A DNA stretch of 50,128 nucleotides from positions 1-50,128 of the forward strand of contig CAZWCX010000046.1 in the NCBI GenBank assembly GCA_964632945.1, in the 5' to 3' direction. Under the pieces are notes generated by a model. That model was not told the DNA's origin. It did not search any database and worked only from the letters and a program-made list of their open reading frames with translations. Of this stretch, positions 31,761 through 40,601 are shown one piece after another. The translations under genes were made by a program, and so were the position numbers. The DNA comes from CAZWCX01 sp964632945 (lineage in GTDB: Bacteria > Planctomycetota > MHYJ01 > WSZJ01 > CAZWCX01). Every line of letters starts with the position of its first letter. Position 1 is the first letter of the stretch.

Positions 31761-32999
31761 ATGTCGACCACGATGCGGTCGGATATCCCGCGGTCGGAAC
31801 GGATCGTGCCCTGGCAGACCGCGCCGGCGGTGCAGGATGCGCCCTTCCCCGCCGACGAGAAGTCGCCCGGGATTTACATCCACGTCCCGTTCTGCGCCTA
31901 CACCTGTTCGTTCTGCGGCTTCGATGCGATCGTCTCGCGGGGCGAGCGTCACCCCCGCTATGCGGCGGCGGTGTTGCGGGAGATGGAACTTGCGCGCGTC
32001 CGCTGGGGACGGCGGGATTTCGACAGCCTGCACTTCGGCGGAGGCACGCCGAGCCTGCTCGAGGCCGGACAATTGGCCGCGCTGGTGGATGGGGCGCGAA
32101 GGACGTTCGCCCTCCACCCCGAGGCGGAGATCGCCCTGGAGGCCGAGCCCGGGCACTGTGATCGGGAGAAACTCGAGCGACTTCGCGGGGCGGGATTCAC
32201 GCGCGTCAGTTTCGGCGTGCAGTCGTTCGAGGCGGACGAGCTGGCGGCGTTGGGGCGGAAACACACCCCGGAGCAGGCGCGACGGGCGATCCAGGACGCG
32301 CGGTCGGCGGGCTTCCCTGAGATCAGCCTCGATCTCATGTTCGGCCTTCCCGGCCAGACCGAGAAGTCGTGGCGGCGCACGTTGTCGACGGCGCTCGATC
32401 TGGATCTGCCGCACGTGTCCTGCTACGCGCTGAGCATCGACGAGAACAGCGTCCTCGAACATCGGCATCGCCAGGGCACGTTTGCGCTTCCCCCGGAGGA
32501 AGATCGGCTCGGCCACATGGAGATTGCCATGGAGGTGCTGGGAGAGGCGGGTTACCTGCAATACGAGCCGTCCAACTTCGCCCGTCCGGGGCACCATTCC
32601 CGGCACAACCTGAAGTATTGGTGCCGGACGGACTATCTCGGCCTGGGCTGCGGGGCCCACGGATTCATGGATGGAGTGCGCTTCGCGAACCGGGGCGAGC
32701 CCGACTTCTACCTGCGGGCCATCGAAGGCGGGGCAAGCCCGCGCGCCGGTGAGAATACGGTCTCCGCGGAGGAGGCGCGCGAGGAGACGGTGTTTCTCGA
32801 GCTGCGCAAGGTCACTGGATTCTCGCTCGAGCGGTTCGAGCGGATCCACGGGATCCGGTTCGGGGATGCCTTTGCGCCCGGACTGGCGGCCATCCTCGAC
32901 CTCTCCGTGCTGGAGCGCGTGCAGGACCGCCTTCGGCTGACGCGCAAGGGCATGCTGCTTTCCGACTCGGTGTTCGAGGCGCTGATCCACGGACGATGA
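31761..32999 (+). CDS. hemW: HemW-like radical SAM protein
   Basis: This 412-residue protein has the radical SAM iron-sulfur motif CAYTCSFCGF (CxxxCxxC then Gly-Phe). It also has HFGGGTPSLL, VSFGVQSFEADELAALGR, DLMFGLPGQTEKSWRRTL, CYALSIDENSVLEHR and YEPSNFARPGHHSRHNLKYW, all characteristic of HemW, formerly grouped with oxygen-independent coproporphyrinogen oxidases. HemW is thought to be a heme chaperone and not an oxidase. ATG 31761 with AGGGAA is chosen; ATG 31773 is an alternative. The stop overlaps the start of the WD40 gene by 4 bp. Confidence 0.9.
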   Translation: MSTTMRSDIPRSERIVPWQTAPAVQDAPFPADEKSPGIYIHVPFCAYTCSFCGFDAIVSRGERHPRYAAAVLREMELARVRWGRRDFDSLHFGGGTPSLLEAGQLAALVDGARRTFALHPEAEIALEAEPGHCDREKLERLRGAGFTRVSFGVQSFEADELAALGRKHTPEQARRAIQDARSAGFPEISLDLMFGLPGQTEKSWRRTLSTALDLDLPHVSCYALSIDENSVLEHRHRQGTFALPPEEDRLGHMEIAMEVLGEAGYLQYEPSNFARPGHHSRHNLKYWCRTDYLGLGCGAHGFMDGVRFANRGEPDFYLRAIEGGASPRAGENTVSAEEAREETVFLELRKVTGFSLERFERIHGIRFGDAFAPGLAAILDLSVLERVQDRLRLTRKGMLLSDSVFEALIHGR

Positions 33000-35200
33000 C
33001 GCGCGAACGCTCCGCCGACCTCACCGACCTGCGGGAATGGCGGCGGGATCCGGCACTTGCAGGCCTCCTGCGCGAGTGGACGGACGTCCCGGCGGAGAGG
33101 CTCCGCGTGGAGGGGATGCGCTGGCTGGACCAGCTTGCCGTGGGCTGGCCGGCGCGGGCGGATGTGTTTGCGACCGCATCCTGCTTTTCGGCTCCGAGCG
33201 CGGGTCCCGGCTTCACGGCGGTATGCCTGGCCTCGCGGGCGGGGCTGTTCGCGGACGGGCACCCGGATGGGACGGTGCGAATCTGGGACCTGGAAACCTT
33301 GCGACCTCTCGCTCGGTTTCGCGCGCATGACGCCCAGGTGACCGGGCTCGCCTTTGATCCGGGCGGGAAGCTGCTCGTCACCGCCTCCCGGGACCGGACG
33401 GCGAAAATCTGGGCCGTCGAAACCGGCACGTTGCTCAAACGGCTCAGCGGGCACATCGACGAGATCCTCTCGGTCGGATTCCACCCCGAAGGCGGGATGG
33501 TGGCGACGACGTCGCGGGACGGGACCGTGGCGCTCTGGGAGGTGCCGTCGGGGGTCCATCTCGAGGGGTTGGTGAAGTGGCCGCCCGAGTACCTGGCCGA
33601 GGGGAAGGAAGTTCACATCTTCCCCGTCATGTGCCTGGCCTTCGCTCCGGACGGCAAGACCCTGGCCACCGGGACGAGCCGGAGTCTGGTGCTTTGGGAT
33701 CTCGAGACGCGGCGGGAGTGCGGCGTGTGGACGGAGCATCGGGGGCCCGTGACCGCCTTGGCGTACACGAAGGACAGCCGCCGGCTCGTCTCCGGGAGCC
33801 AGGATCGGGGGGTGCGGGTGTGGGATGTGCCGGGTCGGCGTCCGCTCTTTGCGCTGCCCGGGGCCGTTGGGGCCGTGCAGTGGCTGCGCGTGTTGCCGGG
33901 AGACGAGACGGTCCTCGGCATGATCTCGCAAGGGGCATTGCAGCTCTGGCATCTGGGCCGGCGACAGGTGTTGTCGACCCTGTGCCCCATTGCGGAGACC
34001 GTGACGTCGATCGACCATGATCCTCGGGGGGATCTGCTCTGCTGCGGACTGGAGGGTGGTGAGGTGCGGCTCCTCGAATGGGTGGGAGCGCGGGCGTTGC
34101 TGCGTCGGGCGGCGCGCGCGTTCCGGACCGGCAAGGAGCCGGTCCCCGCAGCGCGCGCCTACGAACTGCTCGAGGACTGGCCTGCGGCCGCGGAGCAGTA
34201 CGAACGTGCCGGTGACTTGCCGGCGGCCGCGCGCCTGTTCGATCGTGCGGGACGATCCGCTCGCGCGGGCGAGGCTTATCTGCGCGCCGGCGCGCCGGCG
34301 GATGCGGCGCGGGCGTTCGTGGCTGCCGGAGATCCGTTGGCGGCCGCCGCGGCCTGGGCCCTGGCCGGCCACGTGGAGGAGGCCGTTCCCCTGTATCGCG
34401 CGGTGCTGGCCGCGCCGGCGAGTCCGGACGATCCCTCGCCCTGGATTGCGGCCTGGCGCCTGGCGGCCCTGCTTTTCCCCGCCTCGAAGACCGGAGAGGC
34501 TTCCCGCTCATCCCCGTCCGGGTGGTCGGACCGGGATGCGGTCCTCCAGCGGGCTCGCGGGGCTCTCGAAGAGTTCGGTTCATGTGCGCCGAGGGTCCCC
34601 TCCGCGCGCCTGTTCCCCGCCCTCGATGCGCTGAGCACGTTCGGTCTCGCGGCCGGCCGGGAGGCCGAAACCAAGGAGGCGTTCGAGACGGTGCTGGGCG
34701 ACCCGTCCCGTTCGGCGGCCGATCGGGTTGCGGTCCTTGAGGCCTACCGACGCGCTGCGGAGGCGTTCGGAAACCGGTCCTTGACCGTCGATCTCGACCG
34801 ACGATGGGAACAAGCCCGGGTGGCGGCGGAGCAGGAGGCGGAACGCGACCGCCTTCGCGCGGTGGACTCTGCGGCCCTCACGGCCCCCACCGCGGCGGCC
34901 GACCCGGACCCGGCCTCCGGAGCGGATAAGGGGGAGCTGCTCTCGTTCCTCTGGCACTCTCGAGCCAACGCCAAGTGTGCCCGACTGCTCCACGAATTGG
35001 CGATCCGCTACCCGACCGAGATCACCTTGCGCGTTCTCAAGCGGAGCGTTCCCCTCCAGCGCTTTCATCTACTGGAGACCTTCCTGAGTCAGCGCAACGT
35101 CCGCGGCTACGAGGTGATTCTTCAGTTTCGGGGCGAACAGGCTCGCGAAGCGCGGATGGCATTCGAGAGTCTGATCCGGACGAATTCGGCGTTCCTGTAA
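32996..35200 (+). CDS. WD40-repeat protein with helical repeat C-terminus
   Basis: This 734-residue protein has about six WD40 repeats (roughly residues 60-360), with HPDGTVRIWDLETLRPL, SRDRTAKIWAVETGTLL, SRDGTVALWEVPSG, SRSLVLWDLETRREC and SQDRGVRVWDVPGRRPL. An Ala-rich helical repeat region follows (AYELLEDWPAAAEQYERAGD, AGRSARAGEAYLRAGA) resembling TPR or coatomer-like solenoids. The C-terminal domain is charged. There is no signal peptide, so it is probably a cytoplasmic scaffold. It overlaps hemW by 4 bp (ATGA), a surprising partner. A WD40-propeller plus solenoid layout resembles eukaryotic coat-type proteins; that is architectural similarity only. Confidence 0.82.
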   Translation: MTRERSADLTDLREWRRDPALAGLLREWTDVPAERLRVEGMRWLDQLAVGWPARADVFATASCFSAPSAGPGFTAVCLASRAGLFADGHPDGTVRIWDLETLRPLARFRAHDAQVTGLAFDPGGKLLVTASRDRTAKIWAVETGTLLKRLSGHIDEILSVGFHPEGGMVATTSRDGTVALWEVPSGVHLEGLVKWPPEYLAEGKEVHIFPVMCLAFAPDGKTLATGTSRSLVLWDLETRRECGVWTEHRGPVTALAYTKDSRRLVSGSQDRGVRVWDVPGRRPLFALPGAVGAVQWLRVLPGDETVLGMISQGALQLWHLGRRQVLSTLCPIAETVTSIDHDPRGDLLCCGLEGGEVRLLEWVGARALLRRAARAFRTGKEPVPAARAYELLEDWPAAAEQYERAGDLPAAARLFDRAGRSARAGEAYLRAGAPADAARAFVAAGDPLAAAAAWALAGHVEEAVPLYRAVLAAPASPDDPSPWIAAWRLAALLFPASKTGEASRSSPSGWSDRDAVLQRARGALEEFGSCAPRVPSARLFPALDALSTFGLAAGREAETKEAFETVLGDPSRSAADRVAVLEAYRRAAEAFGNRSLTVDLDRRWEQARVAAEQEAERDRLRAVDSAALTAPTAAADPDPASGADKGELLSFLWHSRANAKCARLLHELAIRYPTEITLRVLKRSVPLQRFHLLETFLSQRNVRGYEVILQFRGEQAREARMAFESLIRTNSAFL

Positions 35201-35214
35201 ATCCAGGATTACAG
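35195..35214 (+). other. AT-rich hairpin at end of WD40 gene
   Basis: CTGTAAATCC and GGATTACAG form an imperfect hairpin (one bulged base) overlapping the stop codon. It could end the hemW-WD40 transcript but lacks a U-tract. The following bases to 35488 hold no gene, but do hold the GGATCCAAA element and a sigma-54-like promoter. Confidence 0.3.
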
Positions 35215-35253
35215 CGTAGACGCCTTCCGAACCTGAATCTTACAGCTTCGATC

Positions 35254-35262
35254 GGATCCAAA
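35254..35262. promoter_or_regulatory. GGATCCAAA element upstream of GspK-like gene
   Basis: This exact 9-mer, followed by a further A-run, is the same as at 3235 and 30959. It lies about 110 bp upstream of the start predicted for the sigma-54-like promoter at 35343. Confidence 0.4.
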
Positions 35263-35341
35263 AAAGATTCGTTGAGTTAAAATCGATGCAACACATTGCC
35301 AATCTGTAAGTTGAAATGATTCGCCCCGTCGGGCTCACGAA

Positions 35342-35358
35342 TGGCATATCGGGTGCGA
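35342..35358 (+). promoter_or_regulatory. Putative sigma-54 promoter of GspK-like/subtilisin operon
   Basis: TGGCATATCGGGTGCGA has TGGCAT at -24 and TGC at -12 with exactly 10 bases between GG (35343-35344) and GC (35355-35356). The -12 half GTGCG is weaker than in the other two. The predicted start near 35368 leaves a leader of about 120 bases. Confidence 0.5.
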
Positions 35359-35488
35359 ACAGTCATCGTGGGGAAGGACGTGAGATGGACGAGAACCATC
35401 CAATCCGACCTCCAGGGGGGACCCCGGAGAGTGGATCCGGAGACGGTGTTTTCTCGCGTCTCCCCGCCCTGCGCGGGGGAGCACGACG

Positions 35489-38419
35489 ATGGCGACGGGA
35501 ACGAGGCGCGGCGCCGAGCAGCGACCGGGACGTCCCGTCCCCTCCCCCCGCGGCTACGCGCTGATTGCGGTGATCGGCGTGCTGGCGACCCTGGCCACTC
35601 TGGCCAGCGCCTTCCTCGGTCTGGCCTCCACGGAGCGGCAGACGGCGGTTTCGCATCTGGCGGTCGTGCGCGCGCGGATGGCGGCCGAATCCGGGATCGC
35701 CTATGCGATCGCGGAACTGCGCACGACCCGCACGGAAGCCGATGATTTCGGGACTTCCCCGCTTGCCCGTCGCCAAGCCTGGTCCGACATCCGGGACCGC
35801 TGGATCTTCGGCGATGCCGTAAATGCTCCGCTTGGCCCGCGCCCGTTCGGGGTTCCGGTGCCGGCGCTCCGGTATGCGCGCAAGCCTTCGTTCGTGGCCG
35901 GGTCCGCCGGCGGTCATGCCGTTTCCGGACCCGGACCGGTGACGTCACCGCGGCAGGGCGAGTTCTACACCCTGAGGGCCATCGACTGCGCGTCGCAATT
36001 GAATGTCAACGATCGCAACGCCGATCTCGGCCGGATCCTGGACAATCTGGGGGCGATCACGGGGACCGGGGCGATCGGGAAGGCGATTCTCGCGGCCCGT
36101 CCGGCGCGAGGGTACACCGACAAAATCGAATTGCTGGCGCGCGCGTTCGGCGGAGATGTGCGACGGTTCGCGCGGGTCAGCGACTTCCTGACCTGCCACG
36201 GATGGGTCGATCCCTCGACGGTGCGGTGGTTCCGGCGCGCCTCGCGCTGGAAGTCCGAGCCGCGCGCGCCGCTCAACGTAAACACCGCCTCGGTCGAAGT
36301 CATGGCGGCCGTTCTGACCGGACTGCGGGCCGAGTATCCGGTGCGCGATGCCGAGAGTCGCGTGATGCGCTGGAAGGAGGTCGGACCGATCCCGGAGGGA
36401 ACCGCGCGCCGATTGGCCGAGCACATCGCCGCGCAGCGAACACGCTTCGGGCAGGGCCGTTGGTCCTTCAACGACTGGATGCACTTCTGCATCGAGGTGA
36501 TCGATTCCGCCGCGTTCCTGACCCAGCCTGAGAAGGACCTGGTGAAGGCGAGTTTCAATCCGTCCTCCGACATCCGCAAACTGAACCCGGATCGCATCCT
36601 GGTCGAACCGAACCCGGAGACCGACCCCGCGTCGTGGACCGGAATCGACAAGTCCGATCTGGTCACGGGAGGCACGGAGGCGTGCTTCGCATCGATGGGG
36701 TACTACGAGATTACCGCCATCGGGCGCGTGGTGGAGTCGGGCCGGACGGTCGCGGAGCACGAGGTGCAGACCACCTGCCGACTGTTCGACGTGATTCGAG
36801 CGACCACGCAGCGCGACTTCGAGCAGGATCGCGAGTGGCACGACGCCCGGTTCGGCGCGCTGGTGAGCGACGAAGGCCTGCCGGCGGTGGTGTCCGGGCC
36901 GGAGTATCCGTACGCGTCCATGGGCGGATATCGGTCGTACGGGCTGAAGCTCCCCGGCGTCGCGTCGTCGGCGGCGGGTCGTGCGCCCCGGTGGGTTTGG
37001 GGCCGAAAGTGGGACGCCAACCTGGGCGCGCAGGCGGAGTGGTCCTGGGCGGCGGAGTGGGATGGCCACTTGCAGCTCTCCGGTGTCGTGCGCGTGAAGG
37101 CCGCCACCTGGCCGCCGGAGCGGAGCTCGCTGTTGGTCGGCTTCAATCAGGGACACCTGCGGCCCGACCTCTCCCCCACGGACGACGTCCCGAAGGTGTT
37201 TCTGGAGCCCACCGGGGCCTGGCGGGACATCCGTCCCGCCCGCGTGCTGCCCAGCGTTTCCTCGCGGGTCGCGCTCCCCGGGCGGGCCTTCGCCGACGGG
37301 AGCGATCTTCATCCTTTCGGCCTGATCGTCGATTCCCATGAGCGCAACCGCGTGAAGGCGCTGCCGGCCAACAACCTGCCGGTTGCCCGGGGGTCGATCG
37401 AATTCCTGTTCAAGCCGGCCATGTCCCTCGACCGCCTCCCCCCCGGGGTGGAGATGACGCTCGCGCACTGGTCCAATGGCGGCTCGTTCAACTTCGCCGA
37501 AATGCGCATCTTCGCCGCCCGCGGTCGCGTGGGGGTCGAGTGGCGCTTCGCCGGCGACGGGCTGCCCGTACCCACGGAGCGGCGGATGCTGGCGGCGGCG
37601 GCGGAGTGGACGGCGCACACCTGGCACCACGTCGAAGTGGATTGGGACGAGGATTGGACCCGGCTGTTCGTCGACGGGGTGGAGGCCGAAGGCGAGCCGG
37701 TCGCGACCCCCGCGGTGGTTCCGGTGTTCGACTCCTTCCGGCTGCTGCCCCCCTGGTTCCTGCTCGGCGCACGCAAGTGGATCGAGTGGGCCGCGCCGCA
37801 GGAGCTCCCGGCGGAGGTCATGATCGGCGACCTGGGGCGCAACCTGGAGTCCGTGCGCGAGCGGTTGATCCGGCGCATGGAGACGCGGGTGGAAGCCGTG
37901 GGGACCTTCGACAACCTGTGCGTGCATCCCTATCCCCAGCACGCCAAGTCGTTCATCCCCCGTTCGCGGTATCACGACGGCTCCTACCGCGCCTATACGG
38001 CGTCCGGAACCGGTCCGAACGGGGGGACCGTGCTCGTGGGGGTGTACAAGAAGCGCCTGACCGCGATCGGCGAGGCGGCAAGCCGCGAGCCGGTGGTCCT
38101 CGGGACGGTTTCGTGCACCCACTATCATCCGTACCACGAACACGTCGAGGGCCACGGGGGCGGCGCCGGCGCGTTCGGACACATCACGCCCGGCCTCACC
38201 GTCGAGGGGGATGGCCGGTATCTTTACTACCATGCGTACGACGGCGGCGCGGGGATCCCGATCGGGGTTCCGGTTCGGGATGGCCGCACCGTGTCCTTCC
38301 TGGCGGAGTTCGAGGTCGCGGACCGGTTGCCGGTGGTGGAAACCCCGATCCTCTGCGACTTCACGGTCACCTACATGAAACGGCCGGTGTTCCTGACCTG
38401 GGTGTTGCCTCGGGAGTGA
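35489..38419 (+). CDS. GspK-like pseudopilin fused to lectin-like domain
   Basis: This 976-residue protein has a type IV pilin-like N-terminus (RGYALIAVIGVLATLATLASAF, with Gly before a hydrophobic helix). GspK-type helix-hairpin segments follow, with QLNVNDRNADLGRIL (about residue 170) and PLNVNTASVEVMAAVL (about 262). GspK is the tip pseudopilin of type II secretion or type IV pilus-like systems and is normally 300-350 residues. The C-terminal half adds a concanavalin/LamG-like beta region (about 610-790; FLFKPAMSLD, HTWHHVEVDWDEDWTRLFVDG) and a His-rich stretch (CTHYHPYHEHVEGHGG). The usual +5 Glu is absent. The subtilisin gene follows by 19 bp in the same direction, so the two probably act at the cell surface together. 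Confidence 0.78.
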   Translation: MATGTRRGAEQRPGRPVPSPRGYALIAVIGVLATLATLASAFLGLASTERQTAVSHLAVVRARMAAESGIAYAIAELRTTRTEADDFGTSPLARRQAWSDIRDRWIFGDAVNAPLGPRPFGVPVPALRYARKPSFVAGSAGGHAVSGPGPVTSPRQGEFYTLRAIDCASQLNVNDRNADLGRILDNLGAITGTGAIGKAILAARPARGYTDKIELLARAFGGDVRRFARVSDFLTCHGWVDPSTVRWFRRASRWKSEPRAPLNVNTASVEVMAAVLTGLRAEYPVRDAESRVMRWKEVGPIPEGTARRLAEHIAAQRTRFGQGRWSFNDWMHFCIEVIDSAAFLTQPEKDLVKASFNPSSDIRKLNPDRILVEPNPETDPASWTGIDKSDLVTGGTEACFASMGYYEITAIGRVVESGRTVAEHEVQTTCRLFDVIRATTQRDFEQDREWHDARFGALVSDEGLPAVVSGPEYPYASMGGYRSYGLKLPGVASSAAGRAPRWVWGRKWDANLGAQAEWSWAAEWDGHLQLSGVVRVKAATWPPERSSLLVGFNQGHLRPDLSPTDDVPKVFLEPTGAWRDIRPARVLPSVSSRVALPGRAFADGSDLHPFGLIVDSHERNRVKALPANNLPVARGSIEFLFKPAMSLDRLPPGVEMTLAHWSNGGSFNFAEMRIFAARGRVGVEWRFAGDGLPVPTERRMLAAAAEWTAHTWHHVEVDWDEDWTRLFVDGVEAEGEPVATPAVVPVFDSFRLLPPWFLLGARKWIEWAAPQELPAEVMIGDLGRNLESVRERLIRRMETRVEAVGTFDNLCVHPYPQHAKSFIPRSRYHDGSYRAYTASGTGPNGGTVLVGVYKKRLTAIGEAASREPVVLGTVSCTHYHPYHEHVEGHGGGAGAFGHITPGLTVEGDGRYLYYHAYDGGAGIPIGVPVRDGRTVSFLAEFEVADRLPVVETPILCDFTVTYMKRPVFLTWVLPRE

Positions 38420-38438
38420 ACTGGGAGGAGGTGCGACG

Positions 38439-40052
38439 ATGACGGACGCTCGAACCACGGCGCGGCGCGGGGGCTGGAGTTTGACGCTCCCCCTGCTCTT
38501 CGCATTCCTCGCGCTGGTGCCGCCTCATGCCTGCGCTCAGGACGCGCGGGGCGGAACCACCGGGGCGAAGGCCGATCTCGGCTGTCGCTCTCGCGAGCGC
38601 CGGGAGGGGATCGTGCTGGCGAAGTTCAAGGAGGGGGTGTCGGTCGACGCGATCGCTCGTGGGCTCAAGTCCATCGGGGCGGAGCGCGTGGATCGGCTCA
38701 GTCTCCTCGAGGTCGACGTCCTGCGCGTTTCCGCCGGGGCGCCGGAAGAGGACTGGGCGGAGAAGATCGTGGCAAGCGGGCTGGTCGAGTGGGCGGAGCC
38801 CGACTACCTCGCCCAGCCGTCCGTGACCCCCAATGACCCGTACTTCAGCTATCAATGGCACCACGCGACCATCAAGTCGCCGGCGGCCTGGGATTCGACT
38901 ACCGGTTCCGCCACGATCATCATCGGCGTGGTCGACTCCGGGGTCTCCGCATCGCATCCGGACCTGGCCGGGAAGGTCCTGCCGGGGTGGAACACCGTGA
39001 GCAAGAACACCGACTCCTCGGACATCGCCGGCCACGGCACCGCGGTTGCCGGTTCCTGCGCCGCGGGGGGCCACAATCACGTGGGCGGCGCGGGGGTGAG
39101 CTGGCATTCGAAAATCCTGCCGGTGCGGGTGTCGAATTCCTCGGGCGGATCGGCCTACAGCAGCGCGATCTCGGACGGGATCGCCTGGGCGGCCACGCAC
39201 GGGGCGAAGGTGATCAATGTCAGCATGGGTCCCCTCTACGGATCGATCTTCGACACCGCCGCGAAGTTCGCGGAATCGAAGGATGCGATCGTGCTGGTGT
39301 CGTCCGGAAATTCGGGCACGGAGTATCCGACCTGGCCGGACTATCCTTCGATCGTGTACGTGGGCGCGACCGGCACCAGCGACACGAAGACCTCGTTCTC
39401 CTCGTACGGTACGTACGTGGACTGCACGGCGCCGGGCGTGAGCATCGTGACCACCAGCAAGAGCGGCGGGTACATGTACTTCGGCGGAACCTCGGCGGCG
39501 GCGCCGGTGGCCGCGGGAGTAGCGGCCCTGATCCGCGCTGCCGCGCCGTCCCTGAAGGTAGGTGAGGTCAAGTCGATCCTGCTGACCACCTGCGACGACA
39601 AGGGGGCGGCGGGCGAGGACGTGATGTACGGATGGGGCCGCGTCAATGCGCTCAAGGCCGTCACCGCCGCGCTCGCCGCGGTCGGCGGTTCGTCGGGCGG
39701 CGGATCCTCGAGCGGCGGGTCCCCGGGCAGCGGCACCCCCGCTCCCCCACCGGACACGACCCCGCCGTCGAAGCCGTTGATCACCTCCGTCGCCAATCTG
39801 GGGACGGGCGGTACACTCAAGATCACCTGGAAAGCCAATCCGGAGCCCGATGTCGCGCACTACGTGATCACGCGGTATCAGGACAAGTCCGGCTACACCA
39901 CCCTCGGCACGGTGCCCGTCGGGACCACGACCTACACCGATACCGGGCTGGTGAACGGCCTGGATTATTGGTACTTCGTGCGCGCGGTCGACACCTCGGG
40001 CAACAAGAGCGCCTGGTCGGATTACAAGGGCGCAATTCCCTCGGGGCCGTAG
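38439..40052 (+). CDS. Secreted subtilisin-family (S8) serine protease
   Basis: This 537-residue protein has a signal peptide (about residues 1-33). An inhibitor/propeptide-like region follows (about 55-125; REGIVLAKFKEGVSVDAIAR), then the S8 catalytic domain. The triad is Asp166 (VVDSG), His199 (GHGTAVAG) and Ser352 (GGTSAAAP, Ala in place of the common Met); Asn291 (SSGNSG) is the oxyanion residue. After a Gly/Ser/Pro linker (about 415-440) there is a fibronectin type III-like domain (KITWKANPEPDVAHYVI, GLDYWYFVRAVDTSGNKSAW). GGAGG precedes the ATG. It is the second gene after the GspK-like protein gene and is followed by a strong hairpin terminator. Confidence 0.93.
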   Translation: MTDARTTARRGGWSLTLPLLFAFLALVPPHACAQDARGGTTGAKADLGCRSRERREGIVLAKFKEGVSVDAIARGLKSIGAERVDRLSLLEVDVLRVSAGAPEEDWAEKIVASGLVEWAEPDYLAQPSVTPNDPYFSYQWHHATIKSPAAWDSTTGSATIIIGVVDSGVSASHPDLAGKVLPGWNTVSKNTDSSDIAGHGTAVAGSCAAGGHNHVGGAGVSWHSKILPVRVSNSSGGSAYSSAISDGIAWAATHGAKVINVSMGPLYGSIFDTAAKFAESKDAIVLVSSGNSGTEYPTWPDYPSIVYVGATGTSDTKTSFSSYGTYVDCTAPGVSIVTTSKSGGYMYFGGTSAAAPVAAGVAALIRAAAPSLKVGEVKSILLTTCDDKGAAGEDVMYGWGRVNALKAVTAALAAVGGSSGGGSSSGGSPGSGTPAPPPDTTPPSKPLITSVANLGTGGTLKITWKANPEPDVAHYVITRYQDKSGYTTLGTVPVGTTTYTDTGLVNGLDYWYFVRAVDTSGNKSAWSDYKGAIPSGP

Positions 40053-40079
40053 AGTCGAGTATGAAATGGGCGCAGGCGG

Positions 40080-40106
40080 AAGGCCCGGGCCGCGTCCCGG
40101 GCCTTT
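40080..40106 (+). terminator. Rho-independent-type terminator after subtilisin gene
   Basis: AAGGCCCGGG (40080-40089) pairs with CCCGGGCCTT (40096-40105) around CCGCGT, about 28 bases after the stop codon. The 3' side continues with T and then GC-rich sequence, so the U-tract is short. Confidence 0.6.
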
Positions 40107-40212
40107 CGCGCGTTTCGGACCCGGAGTCGTTCGCACGCGCCGCCACGCGGAATGGTTGCGCCGCCGGACCCGATGTGATACCCAGGAATCACCCAGTCGG
40201 AGTCCCGCCCAA

Positions 40213-40569
40213 ATGACATTCCGCACCCTCGTCGGTAGTCTCGCCGCCGTGTCGTTCCTCGTCGGTTGCGCCAGCGACCCCGCGATCCCGACTCCTGCCC
40301 CCGGCCAGGTGATCTTCCTTCGCCAGGGTCGTCCGCTCGACGAGGTCCTCGCGCGTACCCGGGATCTGCGTGAGGGCATGACCGAGAAGGATGTGCTGGC
40401 CCTCCTCGGCCGGCCCGCCTTCGTCGACCCGACCGGCTGGGACTACGTCTCCCACGACGTTCAGGGCACGCCGGTGTTCGGCCCGAAGTGTCATCGGTTG
40501 CATGTGACGTTCGTCCAGGGGCGGTTCGCCTCATTCGAGGTGGTCCAGGCCCCCGTAACGGGCCAGTGA
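40213..40569 (+). CDS. BamE/SmpA-like small lipoprotein
   Basis: This 118-residue protein has a lipoprotein signal with lipobox LVGC (Cys about residue 19). The mature part has LREGMTEKDVLALLGRP and then WDYVSHDVQG, the helix-turn pattern of SmpA/OmlA (BamE) domains. A similar size and fold are also found in BLIP-like envelope proteins. BamE binds the outer-membrane assembly complex; this protein could alternatively be a stand-alone envelope lipoprotein. The following FosA-like gene starts 32 bp downstream in the same direction. No strong ribosome site precedes the ATG. Confidence 0.65.
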   Translation: MTFRTLVGSLAAVSFLVGCASDPAIPTPAPGQVIFLRQGRPLDEVLARTRDLREGMTEKDVLALLGRPAFVDPTGWDYVSHDVQGTPVFGPKCHRLHVTFVQGRFASFEVVQAPVTGQ

Positions 40570-40601
40570 TCGCAGCCGTGCGAGGCGGCAGAGACGGGGC
40601 C

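Noticed and set aside
35945..38458. 837-residue open frame on the minus strand
   Set aside because: Antisense shadow of the GspK-like gene; no motif, no ribosome site.
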